Assembly (NCBI RefSeq): GCF_021044775.1
Contig: NZ_JAJNOQ010000005.1
Location: forward strand, 162,690-226,689
Direction of reading: 5' to 3'
From: Paraeggerthella hominis
Lineage (GTDB): Bacteria; Actinomycetota; Coriobacteriia; Coriobacteriales; Eggerthellaceae
DNA: 64,000 bases
The position numbers and the translations under genes are program-made. The notes beneath the pieces are model-generated. The model saw nothing but the letters and a program-made list of their open reading frames with translations, made no database searches and was not told the origin of the DNA. Of this stretch, positions 15,279 through 22,796 are shown one piece after another; positions within the stretch are counted from its first letter, which is position 1; every line of letters begins with the position of its first letter.

Positions 15279-16526
15279 CTACCTCCTTCCCTGAATGGAC
15301 TCGGACATGGCTCGACCCAAGGCATCGTAAAACGCCTGGGTCATCAGGCAATAGGAATCCTTCGATTCCAAATCGCCCGATTCGAACAGCGAGCGGGCCC
15401 GACAGCCACCCCCGCAGATTCGCACATAGCGGCACGCTCCGCAGTCCTCGAACTCCGCCGCGTCGAGCATGCGGAACATCCGCGACACGTTTGACCTGAG
15501 CGCCTCGGCCACCGATCCGGAAAACGCATTGCCCATCGCATATTCGCCACGATGCAGCATGTGGCAAGGGTATATCGTCCCATCGGCGGCAATGCTCAGC
15601 GTATTGTATCCAGCCCCACAGTTTCGACGAACCGACAGGCTCATCCCCACCGGCGCGTCCATGGCGGGAATCGGCTTGCCTTCTCCGAGCGTCAGCAAAG
15701 AGCGACCCAGCATGCGCAGCTCTTCATCCCCCGGCAGCAAGCCTCCCAAAACCTCGTCGGATGGCTCACAGGTAAGCAGGCTGAAGTTGAGCGTTGCTCC
15801 CAAATCCTTGGACAGCCTCACGTAATCGGCAAGATCGTTCACGTTGCGCGCATGAACCGTCGGGATAATATGCGCGGCGATGCCCGCTTCGCGCACCATG
15901 CGCACCGCTTCGACCAGCTCGGAAAAACGCTGCTTTCCACGAATGTACGCCCGCGAGCCCTCAGAACATCCATCGAACGATACGGACACGCAGTCGACAA
16001 AAGGCGCCATGCGCTCCAAAGCGGCACGGGACATGCACGTTCCGTTGGAAAGCACCGTCACCGACGCCAAGCCGCACGCTCGCTTCGCATGCTCGACAAT
16101 AGCGGGAAGATCGTCGCGCAAAAACGGTTCGCCACCCGAAACAACCAACCTCGATGCGCCGGCGACAGCCAGCTCGTCCACGCCGCGCAAAACATCGGCA
16201 AGAGGAGCATCGTCAAGCGCATTGCGCTGATCATCCAAGGAATAGCACCCAGCGCACGTCAAATTGCAGCGTTGCGTAACGTGAAGATAGGCGGAAAGCA
16301 CGCGCTCGGACGCAACGGCCTCCTGGAAGAACCCTCCCTTGACCAAGTGCTCAAGCAGCAGAGGATCGACAGCGGAAACGTCTTCCACCGGCACGTTTTC
16401 CTTGAACATGCGCGCGCAAACGCCCGCGCCCGCCTCGTCCAGGCCAATCACATACCCCGTCGAAAGACACCCCACAAGCGTCACTCCCGCAAACTCGAAC
16501 GAAACAACACCCTCGGCGAATTTCAT
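15279..16526 (-). CDS. Radical SAM-SPASM peptide maturase
   Basis: The 415-aa protein has three parts. The N-terminal ~70 residues resemble a PqqD-like RiPP recognition element (VSFEFAGVTLVGC...VIGLDEAGAGVCARMF). A radical SAM domain follows with CNLTCAGC (CX3CX2C) at ~87 and SGGEPFLRDD. The C-terminal SPASM region carries CGAGYNTLSIAADGTIYPC and CGACRYVRICGGGC cysteines for auxiliary Fe-S clusters. Such enzymes crosslink Cys or other side chains in precursor peptides. The start has GAGGAG 7 nt upstream. It is coupled to the 27-aa precursor and divergent from a LysR gene across an AT-rich promoter region. The product class is unknown. Confidence 0.93.
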   Translation of the reverse strand: MKFAEGVVSFEFAGVTLVGCLSTGYVIGLDEAGAGVCARMFKENVPVEDVSAVDPLLLEHLVKGGFFQEAVASERVLSAYLHVTQRCNLTCAGCYSLDDQRNALDDAPLADVLRGVDELAVAGASRLVVSGGEPFLRDDLPAIVEHAKRACGLASVTVLSNGTCMSRAALERMAPFVDCVSVSFDGCSEGSRAYIRGKQRFSELVEAVRMVREAGIAAHIIPTVHARNVNDLADYVRLSKDLGATLNFSLLTCEPSDEVLGGLLPGDEELRMLGRSLLTLGEGKPIPAMDAPVGMSLSVRRNCGAGYNTLSIAADGTIYPCHMLHRGEYAMGNAFSGSVAEALRSNVSRMFRMLDAAEFEDCGACRYVRICGGGCRARSLFESGDLESKDSYCLMTQAFYDALGRAMSESIQGRR

Positions 16527-16816
16527 ACACGCTCCTCGTCGCAGTCGAATCGCTTACGTCAAGCATTATGGTGGCGGCCCCCTTGCCCCAAAAGAACAAA
16601 ACGTACCAACGATCAATCAAATGTTGCAAGCAATACAATTGATATATGATAATTAGCTTCAATATGTAATCCGGGGGTTACGTATTGAAATTACGGCTAT
16701 CATCTGGGGCTTTATTCAATCCATTTACTCGCAAAACTACACAGCAATTTAATGTTTTATGATAAATTTGTACCTGAGCGAACCAGAGAGGCCAACCCTT
16801 CGAAAGAACGACGTCC
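16527..16816. promoter_or_regulatory. AT-rich divergent control region of the peptide locus and lysR
   Basis: This 290-bp region lies between the radical SAM gene (minus) and the LysR gene (plus). It is markedly AT-rich relative to its surroundings and holds a 32-bp inverted repeat described separately. No gene is seen. Confidence 0.7.
16658..16689. promoter_or_regulatory. LysR-type operator
   Basis: TTCAATATGTAA and TTACGTATTGAA form a 12-bp inverted repeat with one mismatch around TCCGGGGG. The position, roughly midway in the divergent region, is where a LysR protein binds to control itself and the opposite gene. Confidence 0.7.
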
Positions 16817-17749
16817 ATGAACATCAGTCAGCTGGAATACTTCGTAACCACCGTGCGATACGGCAGTTTCTCCATGGCTGCAAAGAAGCTTTTCGTGACG
16901 CCGCAAGCAATCTCCAAAGCCGTTGGCGACCTAGAGCGCGAACTCCACGTATGTCTTTGCGAAAAGACGGGACGTGCCGTCGAGCCCACCGAGTTCGGCC
17001 GCCTGTTCTGCATACGCGCATCGGAAGTGCTCTGCTGCTTGGCGGACCTGGAATCGCTCGCGAAAGACCACGCAGCCGGGCAATCGAAAGAAGGCCGGGC
17101 AGCGGTGTCCGTGGCGTGCTCGCCCTGCCGAGGGAACGTGCTGCACGTCCAAGACTTTTCGGCGTTCAACGCGTCGTACCCCCAGATAAAGCTGTCTTTG
17201 TCGTTCAACGCGGGCAGCACGGGATTGTCCGCCGTCGAAGAAGGACTCATCGACGGCGCCGTCATCCTCGGCCGCGTGACCAAGCCGAACATCACTTGCA
17301 TAAAGCTGCATTCCGTTCAGCCGTCCCTGATGGTGTCGCAAAACCATCCGCTTGCATCAAGAAGCGCGATTCACCTTGAGGACCTTCGGAAAACCCCTTT
17401 AGCGGCCCCGGAAGACATCAGGTACTGCCAAGGCGTCATAGCCGACCACCTTCGCGCGAAGAACGTCGAGCCAAGCTACACTATGCTCGAACCGTTCGTT
17501 GAGGCCCATCGGCGCTTTCTCGACAAAGAGCACGGTGCGGTGTTCGTCATCGACGATCCAGCCTTGCAAGAACTCTATCCGAACGCCGTTGCGCTGCCCC
17601 TTGCACCCGAAGATCTTATCTCCATCCCACTTTGCTTCGTGCACGCAAGCGGCAATGCCAACAAAGCGATGCTCCAAGCAGAGCGCTACCTGCTTGGCAT
17701 CGTCACGCGCCTAAGAAGAAAACCGCAAGCCATGCCCGAGCATCATTGA
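16817..17749 (+). CDS. LysR-type transcriptional regulator
   Basis: The 310-aa protein has the classic N-terminal winged HTH (MNISQLEYFVTTVRYGSFSMAAKKLFVTPQAISKAVGDLERELHVCLCEKT) and a periplasmic-binding-like effector domain from ~92. It is divergent from the radical SAM/peptide operon, with an operator between them, so control of that operon is likely. The effector is unknown. The SD sequence is weak. Cysteines in the domain linker (ASEVLCCL, ACSPC) are unusual but of unproven meaning. A 62-aa gene follows and may be cotranscribed. Confidence 0.92.
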   Translation: MNISQLEYFVTTVRYGSFSMAAKKLFVTPQAISKAVGDLERELHVCLCEKTGRAVEPTEFGRLFCIRASEVLCCLADLESLAKDHAAGQSKEGRAAVSVACSPCRGNVLHVQDFSAFNASYPQIKLSLSFNAGSTGLSAVEEGLIDGAVILGRVTKPNITCIKLHSVQPSLMVSQNHPLASRSAIHLEDLRKTPLAAPEDIRYCQGVIADHLRAKNVEPSYTMLEPFVEAHRRFLDKEHGAVFVIDDPALQELYPNAVALPLAPEDLISIPLCFVHASGNANKAMLQAERYLLGIVTRLRRKPQAMPEHH

Positions 17750-17783
17750 CGACAAGCCAAGCGAAAGAAGGAAGGAAACGATT

Positions 17784-17972
17784 ATGGGAACATCTTCAGA
17801 TCGCGAGCTGAACCTCCGCATCATCGAACTCTCGCAAGCCATCGCGTCGCTTTTCGACACCGCGGACTCGACCGACGACGTGCCCTCGCTGAGAGACGAC
17901 GTGGTGCGCGCCATCAGCGAGCAATCCAGCATTGCCCGCCAGAACGTTTCCACCTCAGAGCCGCAAGACTAG
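17784..17972 (+). CDS. Small acidic protein of unknown function
   Basis: This 62-aa ORF has a good SD sequence (AAGGAAGGAAA, 5 nt before ATG) 34 bp after the LysR gene. The sequence is acidic and predicted helical (LNLRIIELSQAIASLFD, LRDDVVRAISEQ), with no TM segment or cysteines. No family is recognised. Codon use fits the chromosome. Its closeness to lysR suggests cotranscription; a role in the peptide pathway is only a guess. Confidence 0.55.
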   Translation: MGTSSDRELNLRIIELSQAIASLFDTADSTDDVPSLRDDVVRAISEQSSIARQNVSTSEPQD

Positions 17973-18102
17973 CTCCAAGGCGAGTCGCAGTCGCAACCGC
18001 ACAAGAAAGTTCCGCTTGCTGTTCCTATCAGGCAGCAGTCTGCAAAAAGTCCGGGAAGCTCCTTGCCGCAGGAAGCGAACGTCCCGGTGAAGGGCTTTGC
18101 CG

Positions 18103-18115
18103 TATACTGTGCGCA
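18103..18115 (+). promoter_or_regulatory. -10 box of apbE, probable leaderless transcript
   Basis: TATACT lies exactly 6 nt before the ATG, which would place the transcription start at or next to the A of the start codon. No SD sequence is present. Confidence 0.5.
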
Positions 18116-19098
18116 TGGATACTTTCGAAACAGGCGCGCCCAAGCGCGACGCGATACCGCTCGAGCACGAGCACGAAACGCACGGCCCCAGCGACACCGG
18201 AATGATGACGCATCGGTTCTATGCGTTCAACACCGTCGTCACGTTGCAAGCCTACGCCGACCCCGATCGATGCCGCACCGCGTTCGAAGACGCGCGCGCT
18301 GCCTGCCGCTCGTTCGAGCGATCGCTGTCGCGCACGCTTCCCCATTCGGACATAGCGCGCCTCAACGCTGCCGAGGGGGCGTCGACGCCCATTGGAGCCG
18401 ATACTGCCCAGCTTCTGAACGAAGCTTTGCGCTACTGCGCGGACAGCGAAGGGCGGTTCGACATCACCATGGGGGCTGCAGTGCGCCTCTGGAACTTCCA
18501 CAAGGGCGTCATACCTGATCAAATAGCCTTGGAGGAAGCCCTTTCCCATGTGAATTGGCGCGGCGTGCACGTGGAGCAAACGGACGGCGGCTGGGAAGCA
18601 CGGCTCGACGACCCGCAAGCGGCAGTGGACGTAGGCGGAATAGCCAAGGGATGGATAGCCGATCGCCTGGCGGAACTCCTAGCATCGCACGGCCTTGAAT
18701 CGTTCATCGTGAATTTAGGCGGCAACGTGGTTGCGCACGGGCAAAAGCCGGACGGAAGCCCTTGGCGCATCGGGTTGCAAGACCCACGCGACAAGCATGC
18801 ACTGGTAGGAGCTGTTGCGATCAGGGAAGCTTCCGCAGTAACAAGCGGCGTGTACGAGCGGTGCTTCACCCGGAACGGCGCGCTGTACCATCATATCCTG
18901 AACCCGGAAACAGGGTACCCCGTCCAAACCGACGCAGCGGGCGCAACCGTGCTCGCGCGCCGATCGATTGACGCCGAAGGATACTCGACCACGCTGCTGG
19001 CGCTGGGCATAGAGCGCGGATGCGCTTTCGCTCGCAAGCATCCCGCCATCCTTGCCGCGTACTTCGTCAACGCCGAAGGCAACGTGATCGAAGCGTAG
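18115..19098 (+). CDS. apbE: FAD:protein FMN transferase ApbE
   Basis: The 327-aa protein shows the ApbE signatures DVGGIAKGWIADRL, FIVNLGGNVVAHG and ASAVTSGVYERCF, with HHILNPETGYP near the Mg/FAD site. ApbE covalently attaches FMN to threonine in exported flavoproteins, including FMN-binding domains of fumarate-reductase-like enzymes frequent in Eggerthellaceae. No signal peptide or lipobox is visible, so this may be a cytoplasmic form. The start ATG at 18115 lies 6 nt after a -10 box; an internal MMTHRFYAF start is an alternative and would match shorter family members. A terminator follows. Confidence 0.92.
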   Translation: MDTFETGAPKRDAIPLEHEHETHGPSDTGMMTHRFYAFNTVVTLQAYADPDRCRTAFEDARAACRSFERSLSRTLPHSDIARLNAAEGASTPIGADTAQLLNEALRYCADSEGRFDITMGAAVRLWNFHKGVIPDQIALEEALSHVNWRGVHVEQTDGGWEARLDDPQAAVDVGGIAKGWIADRLAELLASHGLESFIVNLGGNVVAHGQKPDGSPWRIGLQDPRDKHALVGAVAIREASAVTSGVYERCFTRNGALYHHILNPETGYPVQTDAAGATVLARRSIDAEGYSTTLLALGIERGCAFARKHPAILAAYFVNAEGNVIEA

Positions 19099-19126
19099 GC
19101 CAAGCGTCAAGCGACTCGAAACGAAA

Positions 19127-19153
19127 GGCGGGCCCGTTCGCACGGTGCCCGCC
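19127..19153. terminator. Bidirectional terminator between apbE and veg
   Basis: GGCGGGC/GCCCGCC with an inner CCG/CGG extension, flanked by GAAA on one side and TTCTCT on the other, between two convergent genes. Confidence 0.75.
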
Positions 19154-19176
19154 TTCTCTATAAGTATGCCAAAAGG

Positions 19177-19512
19177 CTAGGAAAGTACTTTCTCTCCCTC
19201 AGCGGGGCTAACCTCGGAAACGGCGCCTTCGGCCTCGGGCACGAAGGGCTCGAACAGCGGCTCGCCGTTCTGGGAAAGCTCAACCATGCCGGTTAGAACG
19301 TCAACGTACTGGTAGGACTGACGAGCGGTGCGCCCGCGCTTGCGATCGACCTCCAGGATGAACAACTGAGGGTGCACCTGCATGAGCACGCCTTCGCTCT
19401 CAACAATCTTGGAGCGGCCCATGTTGGCGCGCACTTTTAGGCGTTGACCGACGAAGTCATGTAACGTATCATGAATGGAGTCGACGATTTTGGCTTGTTT
19501 CGCTAAATCCAT
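19177..19512 (-). CDS. veg: Veg family protein
   Basis: The 111-aa product matches the Veg family (IVDSIHDTLHDFVGQRLKVRANMGRSKIVESEGVLMQVHPQLFILEVD), small Sm-like/SH3-like beta proteins first known from Bacillus, where Veg stimulates biofilm genes. A veg gene near rsmA/ksgA is a common arrangement, and rsmA lies about 600 bp away. ATG at 19512 is preferred over GTG two codons upstream (SD AAAGAGTG). A C-terminal acidic tail of ~25 residues extends beyond the usual ~85-aa family length. Confidence 0.85.
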   Translation of the reverse strand: MDLAKQAKIVDSIHDTLHDFVGQRLKVRANMGRSKIVESEGVLMQVHPQLFILEVDRKRGRTARQSYQYVDVLTGMVELSQNGEPLFEPFVPEAEGAVSEVSPAEGEKVLS

Positions 19513-19721
19513 GCTCACTCTTTCTCGCTTATGCTATATACAGAGATAACAAATTAAAATTATACCATTACAGTCAATACAGAGGGAAATCTGCACGAAT
19601 CCCCCTTAATTCGCATGTTTTCAGCCCCTTACAACCTTTTTCATGCAGAATCGCTCGCGTGCTCTACGCAATGTTTTCTTAGGTAAACTATGTCGCTTTC
19701 GTTTTGCTCGTTCACAAGCTT

Positions 19722-19760
19722 CGTCCTTATATGCTACTTTATTGGCATCATATAAGGACG
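19722..19760. promoter_or_regulatory. 12-bp perfect inverted repeat upstream of the Lys/Cys-rich gene
   Basis: CGTCCTTATATG and CATATAAGGACG are perfect inverted copies with a 15-bp spacer, ending 19 bp before the start codon of the next gene. The symmetric TTATAT/ATATAA sites suit either an operator or an RNA hairpin over the leader. A direct GGACGAGGACGAG repeat follows. Confidence 0.7.
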
Positions 19761-19779
19761 AGGACGAGCAGGAAGCACC

Positions 19780-20001
19780 ATGGGAAAGAAACGCGATCAG
19801 GAGAAGAAAGCCGCCAAGAAGAAAAAGTCCGCGAAGGCCGTCGAGAAAAGCAAGAAGGCTTCCGCGAAAAAAAGCGGAAGTCCGATTGAGGGGCGGACAT
19901 GCCCTTGTTGCAAAAAGTCATGTCCGCTCGCAAACCCCAAATGCGGAAAAGGCAAGGCGCTCAGGAAAAAGCTGCTGCAAGCTTTCAAGAACGCAGCCTA
20001 A
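19780..20001 (+). CDS. Small Lys-rich protein with Cys-rich tail
   Basis: This 73-aa protein has two halves: residues 1-35 are almost all Lys/Ala/Ser/Glu (a basic, nucleic-acid-binding type of tail), and the C-terminus holds CPCCKKSCPLANPKCGKGK, four or five cysteines that could bind zinc or an iron-sulfur cluster. The SD sequence GGAAG precedes the ATG. No family name can be given. A perfect 12-bp inverted repeat lies just upstream and a hairpin terminator downstream, so it is a stand-alone regulated gene. Confidence 0.7.
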   Translation: MGKKRDQEKKAAKKKKSAKAVEKSKKASAKKSGSPIEGRTCPCCKKSCPLANPKCGKGKALRKKLLQAFKNAA

Positions 20002-20013
20002 GACGCGAGAAAT

Positions 20014-20034
20014 GGGCGGGTCGTTGGCCCGCCC
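20014..20034. terminator. Hairpin after the Lys/Cys-rich gene
   Basis: GGGCGGG...CCCGCCC stem 13 bp after the stop codon, between convergent genes. No T-run. Confidence 0.5.
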
Positions 20035-20106
20035 GCAACAAGGCAAGAGCGCTGCGCCGGCGAGGCGTCTCCCCTGGCTCACGGGCTCCGCCTCCCCGCT
20101 TCGCCC

Positions 20107-21000
20107 CTAAACGATTTGCTGCAAAGCAGCTCCCAGCTTAATGAACTCGGGCAGGTCAAGGGTTTCTCCACGACGCTTGGGGTCGATGCCGGCATGATCA
20201 AGCAGTTCGGGCAGGCGCTCGATCACGCGCGCCCCCTCGGCACCGCGCCCGCCGAAATACGTCTTGCACGAATTCGCTATGGTCTTGCGGCGCGTCGCGA
20301 ACGATGCGTCCGCCATCACGGCAGCAGCCTTGAGGGCGGCGGCGTCAAGCGGATCGCCGGCCTCGTCGAACACGGGACGACGATCGAGCCGCAGGACCGC
20401 GCTTTCCACGCGCGGAGGCGGGAAGAAGTTGCCCGGCCCCACCGCAAAACGACCCGCCGGCTCCGCGTACAGGCGCAGCTTGACGGTGTACGCGCCGTAC
20501 GTTTTGGTGCCGGGCTGCGCCGCCATGCGGTCGGCGACTTCCTTCTGCACCATAACGGTGGCGCTTTCCAGCGACGCAAAGCCCTCGAAGTAATCGAGCA
20601 CCACGGTGGCGGCAACCGCATACGGAAGATTCGCTACCAGCTTGGTCGGGGAAAACGGCAAGTCCTCGGTGCGCAAATCAAGCGCATCCTTGCTGATCAG
20701 CGTAAAGCGGTCCGCCCAGGGCGCAAGCGTTTCCGCCAGCACGGCAGGCAGATCCGCATCGCGCTCGACCGACGCGACGCGCCCCGCATGCTTCAGCAAA
20801 GCGATGGTAAGCGTCCCGATTCCGGGGCCCACCTCCAACACGTCGTCGCTTTCGGACACCTGGGACAGCGCGACGATCTTTTGCAGGATAGCGTCGTTGA
20901 TGAGGAAGTTCTGGCCAAGCGAGTACTTGGTCGTCAAGCCGTGCGCTTCCAGAACCGCACGCGTTTCAGCCACGCTCGCCAAAGGCGAAAGCTTGGTCAT
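20107..21000 (-). CDS. rsmA: 16S rRNA dimethyladenosine transferase RsmA (KsgA)
   Basis: The 297-aa enzyme dimethylates two adjacent adenosines near the 3' end of 16S rRNA. Motifs: SLGQNFLIND at the N-terminus, SAM site DVLEVGPGIGTLTIALL (~54), catalytic LVANLPYAVAATVVL (~125; NLPY in place of NPPY, as in the family), and FFPPPRVESAVL. The start ATG at 21000 overlaps the stop of the upstream flavodoxin-like gene (ATGA), showing coupling within the metG-tatD-flavodoxin-rsmA cluster. Confidence 0.95.
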   Translation of the reverse strand: MTKLSPLASVAETRAVLEAHGLTTKYSLGQNFLINDAILQKIVALSQVSESDDVLEVGPGIGTLTIALLKHAGRVASVERDADLPAVLAETLAPWADRFTLISKDALDLRTEDLPFSPTKLVANLPYAVAATVVLDYFEGFASLESATVMVQKEVADRMAAQPGTKTYGAYTVKLRLYAEPAGRFAVGPGNFFPPPRVESAVLRLDRRPVFDEAGDPLDAAALKAAAVMADASFATRRKTIANSCKTYFGGRGAEGARVIERLPELLDHAGIDPKRRGETLDLPEFIKLGAALQQIV

Positions 21001-21650
21001 AGCGAATCTCCTGTCGCAGTTTCGGCGCGCGGCTCGACCGCACGCGGATGGACGCCATCGGGGCCCGAGCACGTGTAAGCCGAAGCGGGGTGCACGCGCC
21101 CGCCCGTCAAAACGTCAGTACCTTCGGGCACGCTGCCATCAGGCGGAATAAGGCCCACCCAATCATGCACCGTATCCAGCCGAAGCCCCGCCACGGCCAA
21201 AGCCGATCGCACGGTGCCCACAAGCGGGCCGAATCCGTGCGGATCGCCGCCCTCCCCCATCACGTGCAGGTCAGCGGGGCGCTTCCGCTCTTGACGGCGA
21301 TTCGTCCAAAAGTAAGGTTGCAGCCGATCGAGAAACGCCTTGAACTGCGCGGGGACCCCGGCAAAGTACACCGGCGTCACCACGACAAGCTGATCGCACT
21401 CGTTGAGCAGCCGGCGAACGCGCACCATGTCGTCGGCGATGATGCAGTACAGCTCGTCGCGCCCGGGCACGTTTCGCCTGCACACATCGCACCCCGTGCA
21501 CGGCGCGATATGCACGTCGGACAGCATGACCACGTCGACGCGATCGTCGGGGCACGCATCCTCGTACGCCCACCGAATCGCCTCGCACAAGGCCGCGCTA
21601 CGACCTCGCGCGCGCGGAGACCCGCATATAATCAGGCGATTCACGTGCAT
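20997..21650 (-). CDS. Flavodoxin-fold NAD(P)H-dependent oxidoreductase
   Basis: The 217-aa protein matches the NADPH-dependent FMN reductase/iron-sulfur flavoprotein family: phosphate loop ICGSPRARGRSAALCEAI, cysteine segment APCTGCDVCRRN, DDMVRVRRLLNECDQLVVVTPVYFAGVPAQFKAFLDR. It likely binds FMN and moves electrons between NAD(P)H and an unknown acceptor. Start (TGATG) and stop (ATGA) overlap both neighbours, so it is part of one operon. The C-terminal 60 residues (DGSVPEGTDVLTGGRVHPASAY...) are proline/charged-rich without a clear fold. Confidence 0.88.
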   Translation of the reverse strand: MHVNRLIICGSPRARGRSAALCEAIRWAYEDACPDDRVDVVMLSDVHIAPCTGCDVCRRNVPGRDELYCIIADDMVRVRRLLNECDQLVVVTPVYFAGVPAQFKAFLDRLQPYFWTNRRQERKRPADLHVMGEGGDPHGFGPLVGTVRSALAVAGLRLDTVHDWVGLIPPDGSVPEGTDVLTGGRVHPASAYTCSGPDGVHPRAVEPRAETATGDSL

Positions 21651-22669
21651 CACAACCCTTCGCGCGACAAGGCAGCACCTGCGGAACCGGCTGCTCGAGC
21701 TTCGGACGCCGCCTTCTGCCACGCCGTTGCAGGGCGATCCAACAGATCGCGCGCGTTTTCCATCATGCGCTCAAGAAGCGTCGCGCGGTCTTGCCCCGGC
21801 TCGCACCCGCGCACCTGCGCCATGCGCTCTGCGGTGAAGATGACGTGCTCGGGACCGCAGGTCATGCCGCGCATGGGCTCAGGCGTCATGTACGGAGCGT
21901 CCGTTTCGGTGACCAGGCGATTCTCCGGAACGCGAGAGGCGGCATCGCGCACGTCGTCGGCGTTCTTGAACGTGAGCGGCCCGCCAAAGGCCACATAGCA
22001 CCCCTCTTCGACCCACGGCTCCAGCACGTCCCACCCCAAATTGAAGCAGTGGAGCAGCGTCCCCGCCGCAGGGAAGCCCTCTTCGCGCATGAGGGCAAGC
22101 GCCTCGTCGTGAGCCTCGCGCACGTGCAGCACAACGGGAAGCCCCGCCTCTTTCGCCAGGCGAACCTGACGGCGAAACGCACGGCGCTGATCTTCGCGCG
22201 GCGAGAAATCGTAATGGAAGTCCAGCCCTATCTCGCCGACGGCGCACACGCGAGGATCGGCCAGTCGCGCGCGCAGATCGGCTTCCAACCCGTCGTCGTA
22301 GTACCGCGCGTTATGGGGATGGCATCCCGTTGCAATGCGAATCCGCGGCACGCGCGGAAACGGATCGCTTCAAGTCCATCCCGTGAAACGCTTCGCAGCG
22401 GCAGCCGCTTCGAAGCGCCACGAATTCAGACGATCGAACGTGGTCGACCCGTCCTCGAACGCATCGACGATCGTGCAAAGGAAGCCCACCTTGTGCGCGG
22501 CGCAGCGCGCGATCGCAAGCGACGGGTCGGGCAACAGCTGCAAATGCACGTGCGTATCGGCCACCTCGGCCTCCAGCTGCGGCGCTTCTACCACGCGGTA
22601 CGTTCCATGCTTGCGCTTCTGACGAAACAGCGGGTCGTCGAAAACGGGTTCTTGTCGTTCGTCGGTCAT
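21650..22669 (-). pseudogene. tatD: TatD-family metal-dependent hydrolase with in-frame TGA
   Basis: One reading frame encodes a TatD-type DNase, but it is interrupted by TGA at 22372-22370. The part before it has the N-terminal metal site DTHVHLQ; the part after has ATGCHPHNARYY, EIGLDFHYDFSP, VVLHVREA, LLHCFNLG and TETDAPYMTPEPMRG, so all metal ligands are intact. Both parts are in the same frame, 6 codons from the next GTG, which has no SD sequence. The stop lies in the variable linker before the conserved GCHPH. Options are a recent nonsense mutation, a sequencing error, read-through, or selenocysteine; a bulged hairpin begins one base after the TGA. TatD normally degrades 3' DNA/RNA ends. 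Confidence 0.8.
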
Positions 22670-22796
22670 GGGCAGGCCCTTTCTTTCTTGCAGGTTCTCC
22701 CCAGGTCAGCGAGGTACGCTCCCGCGCGTGATCTTCGTGCGAGAACGTACCGCAGCGTCGGGTGGTTCCGCCGACCCGGCGGCCGGCGAAACGCGC

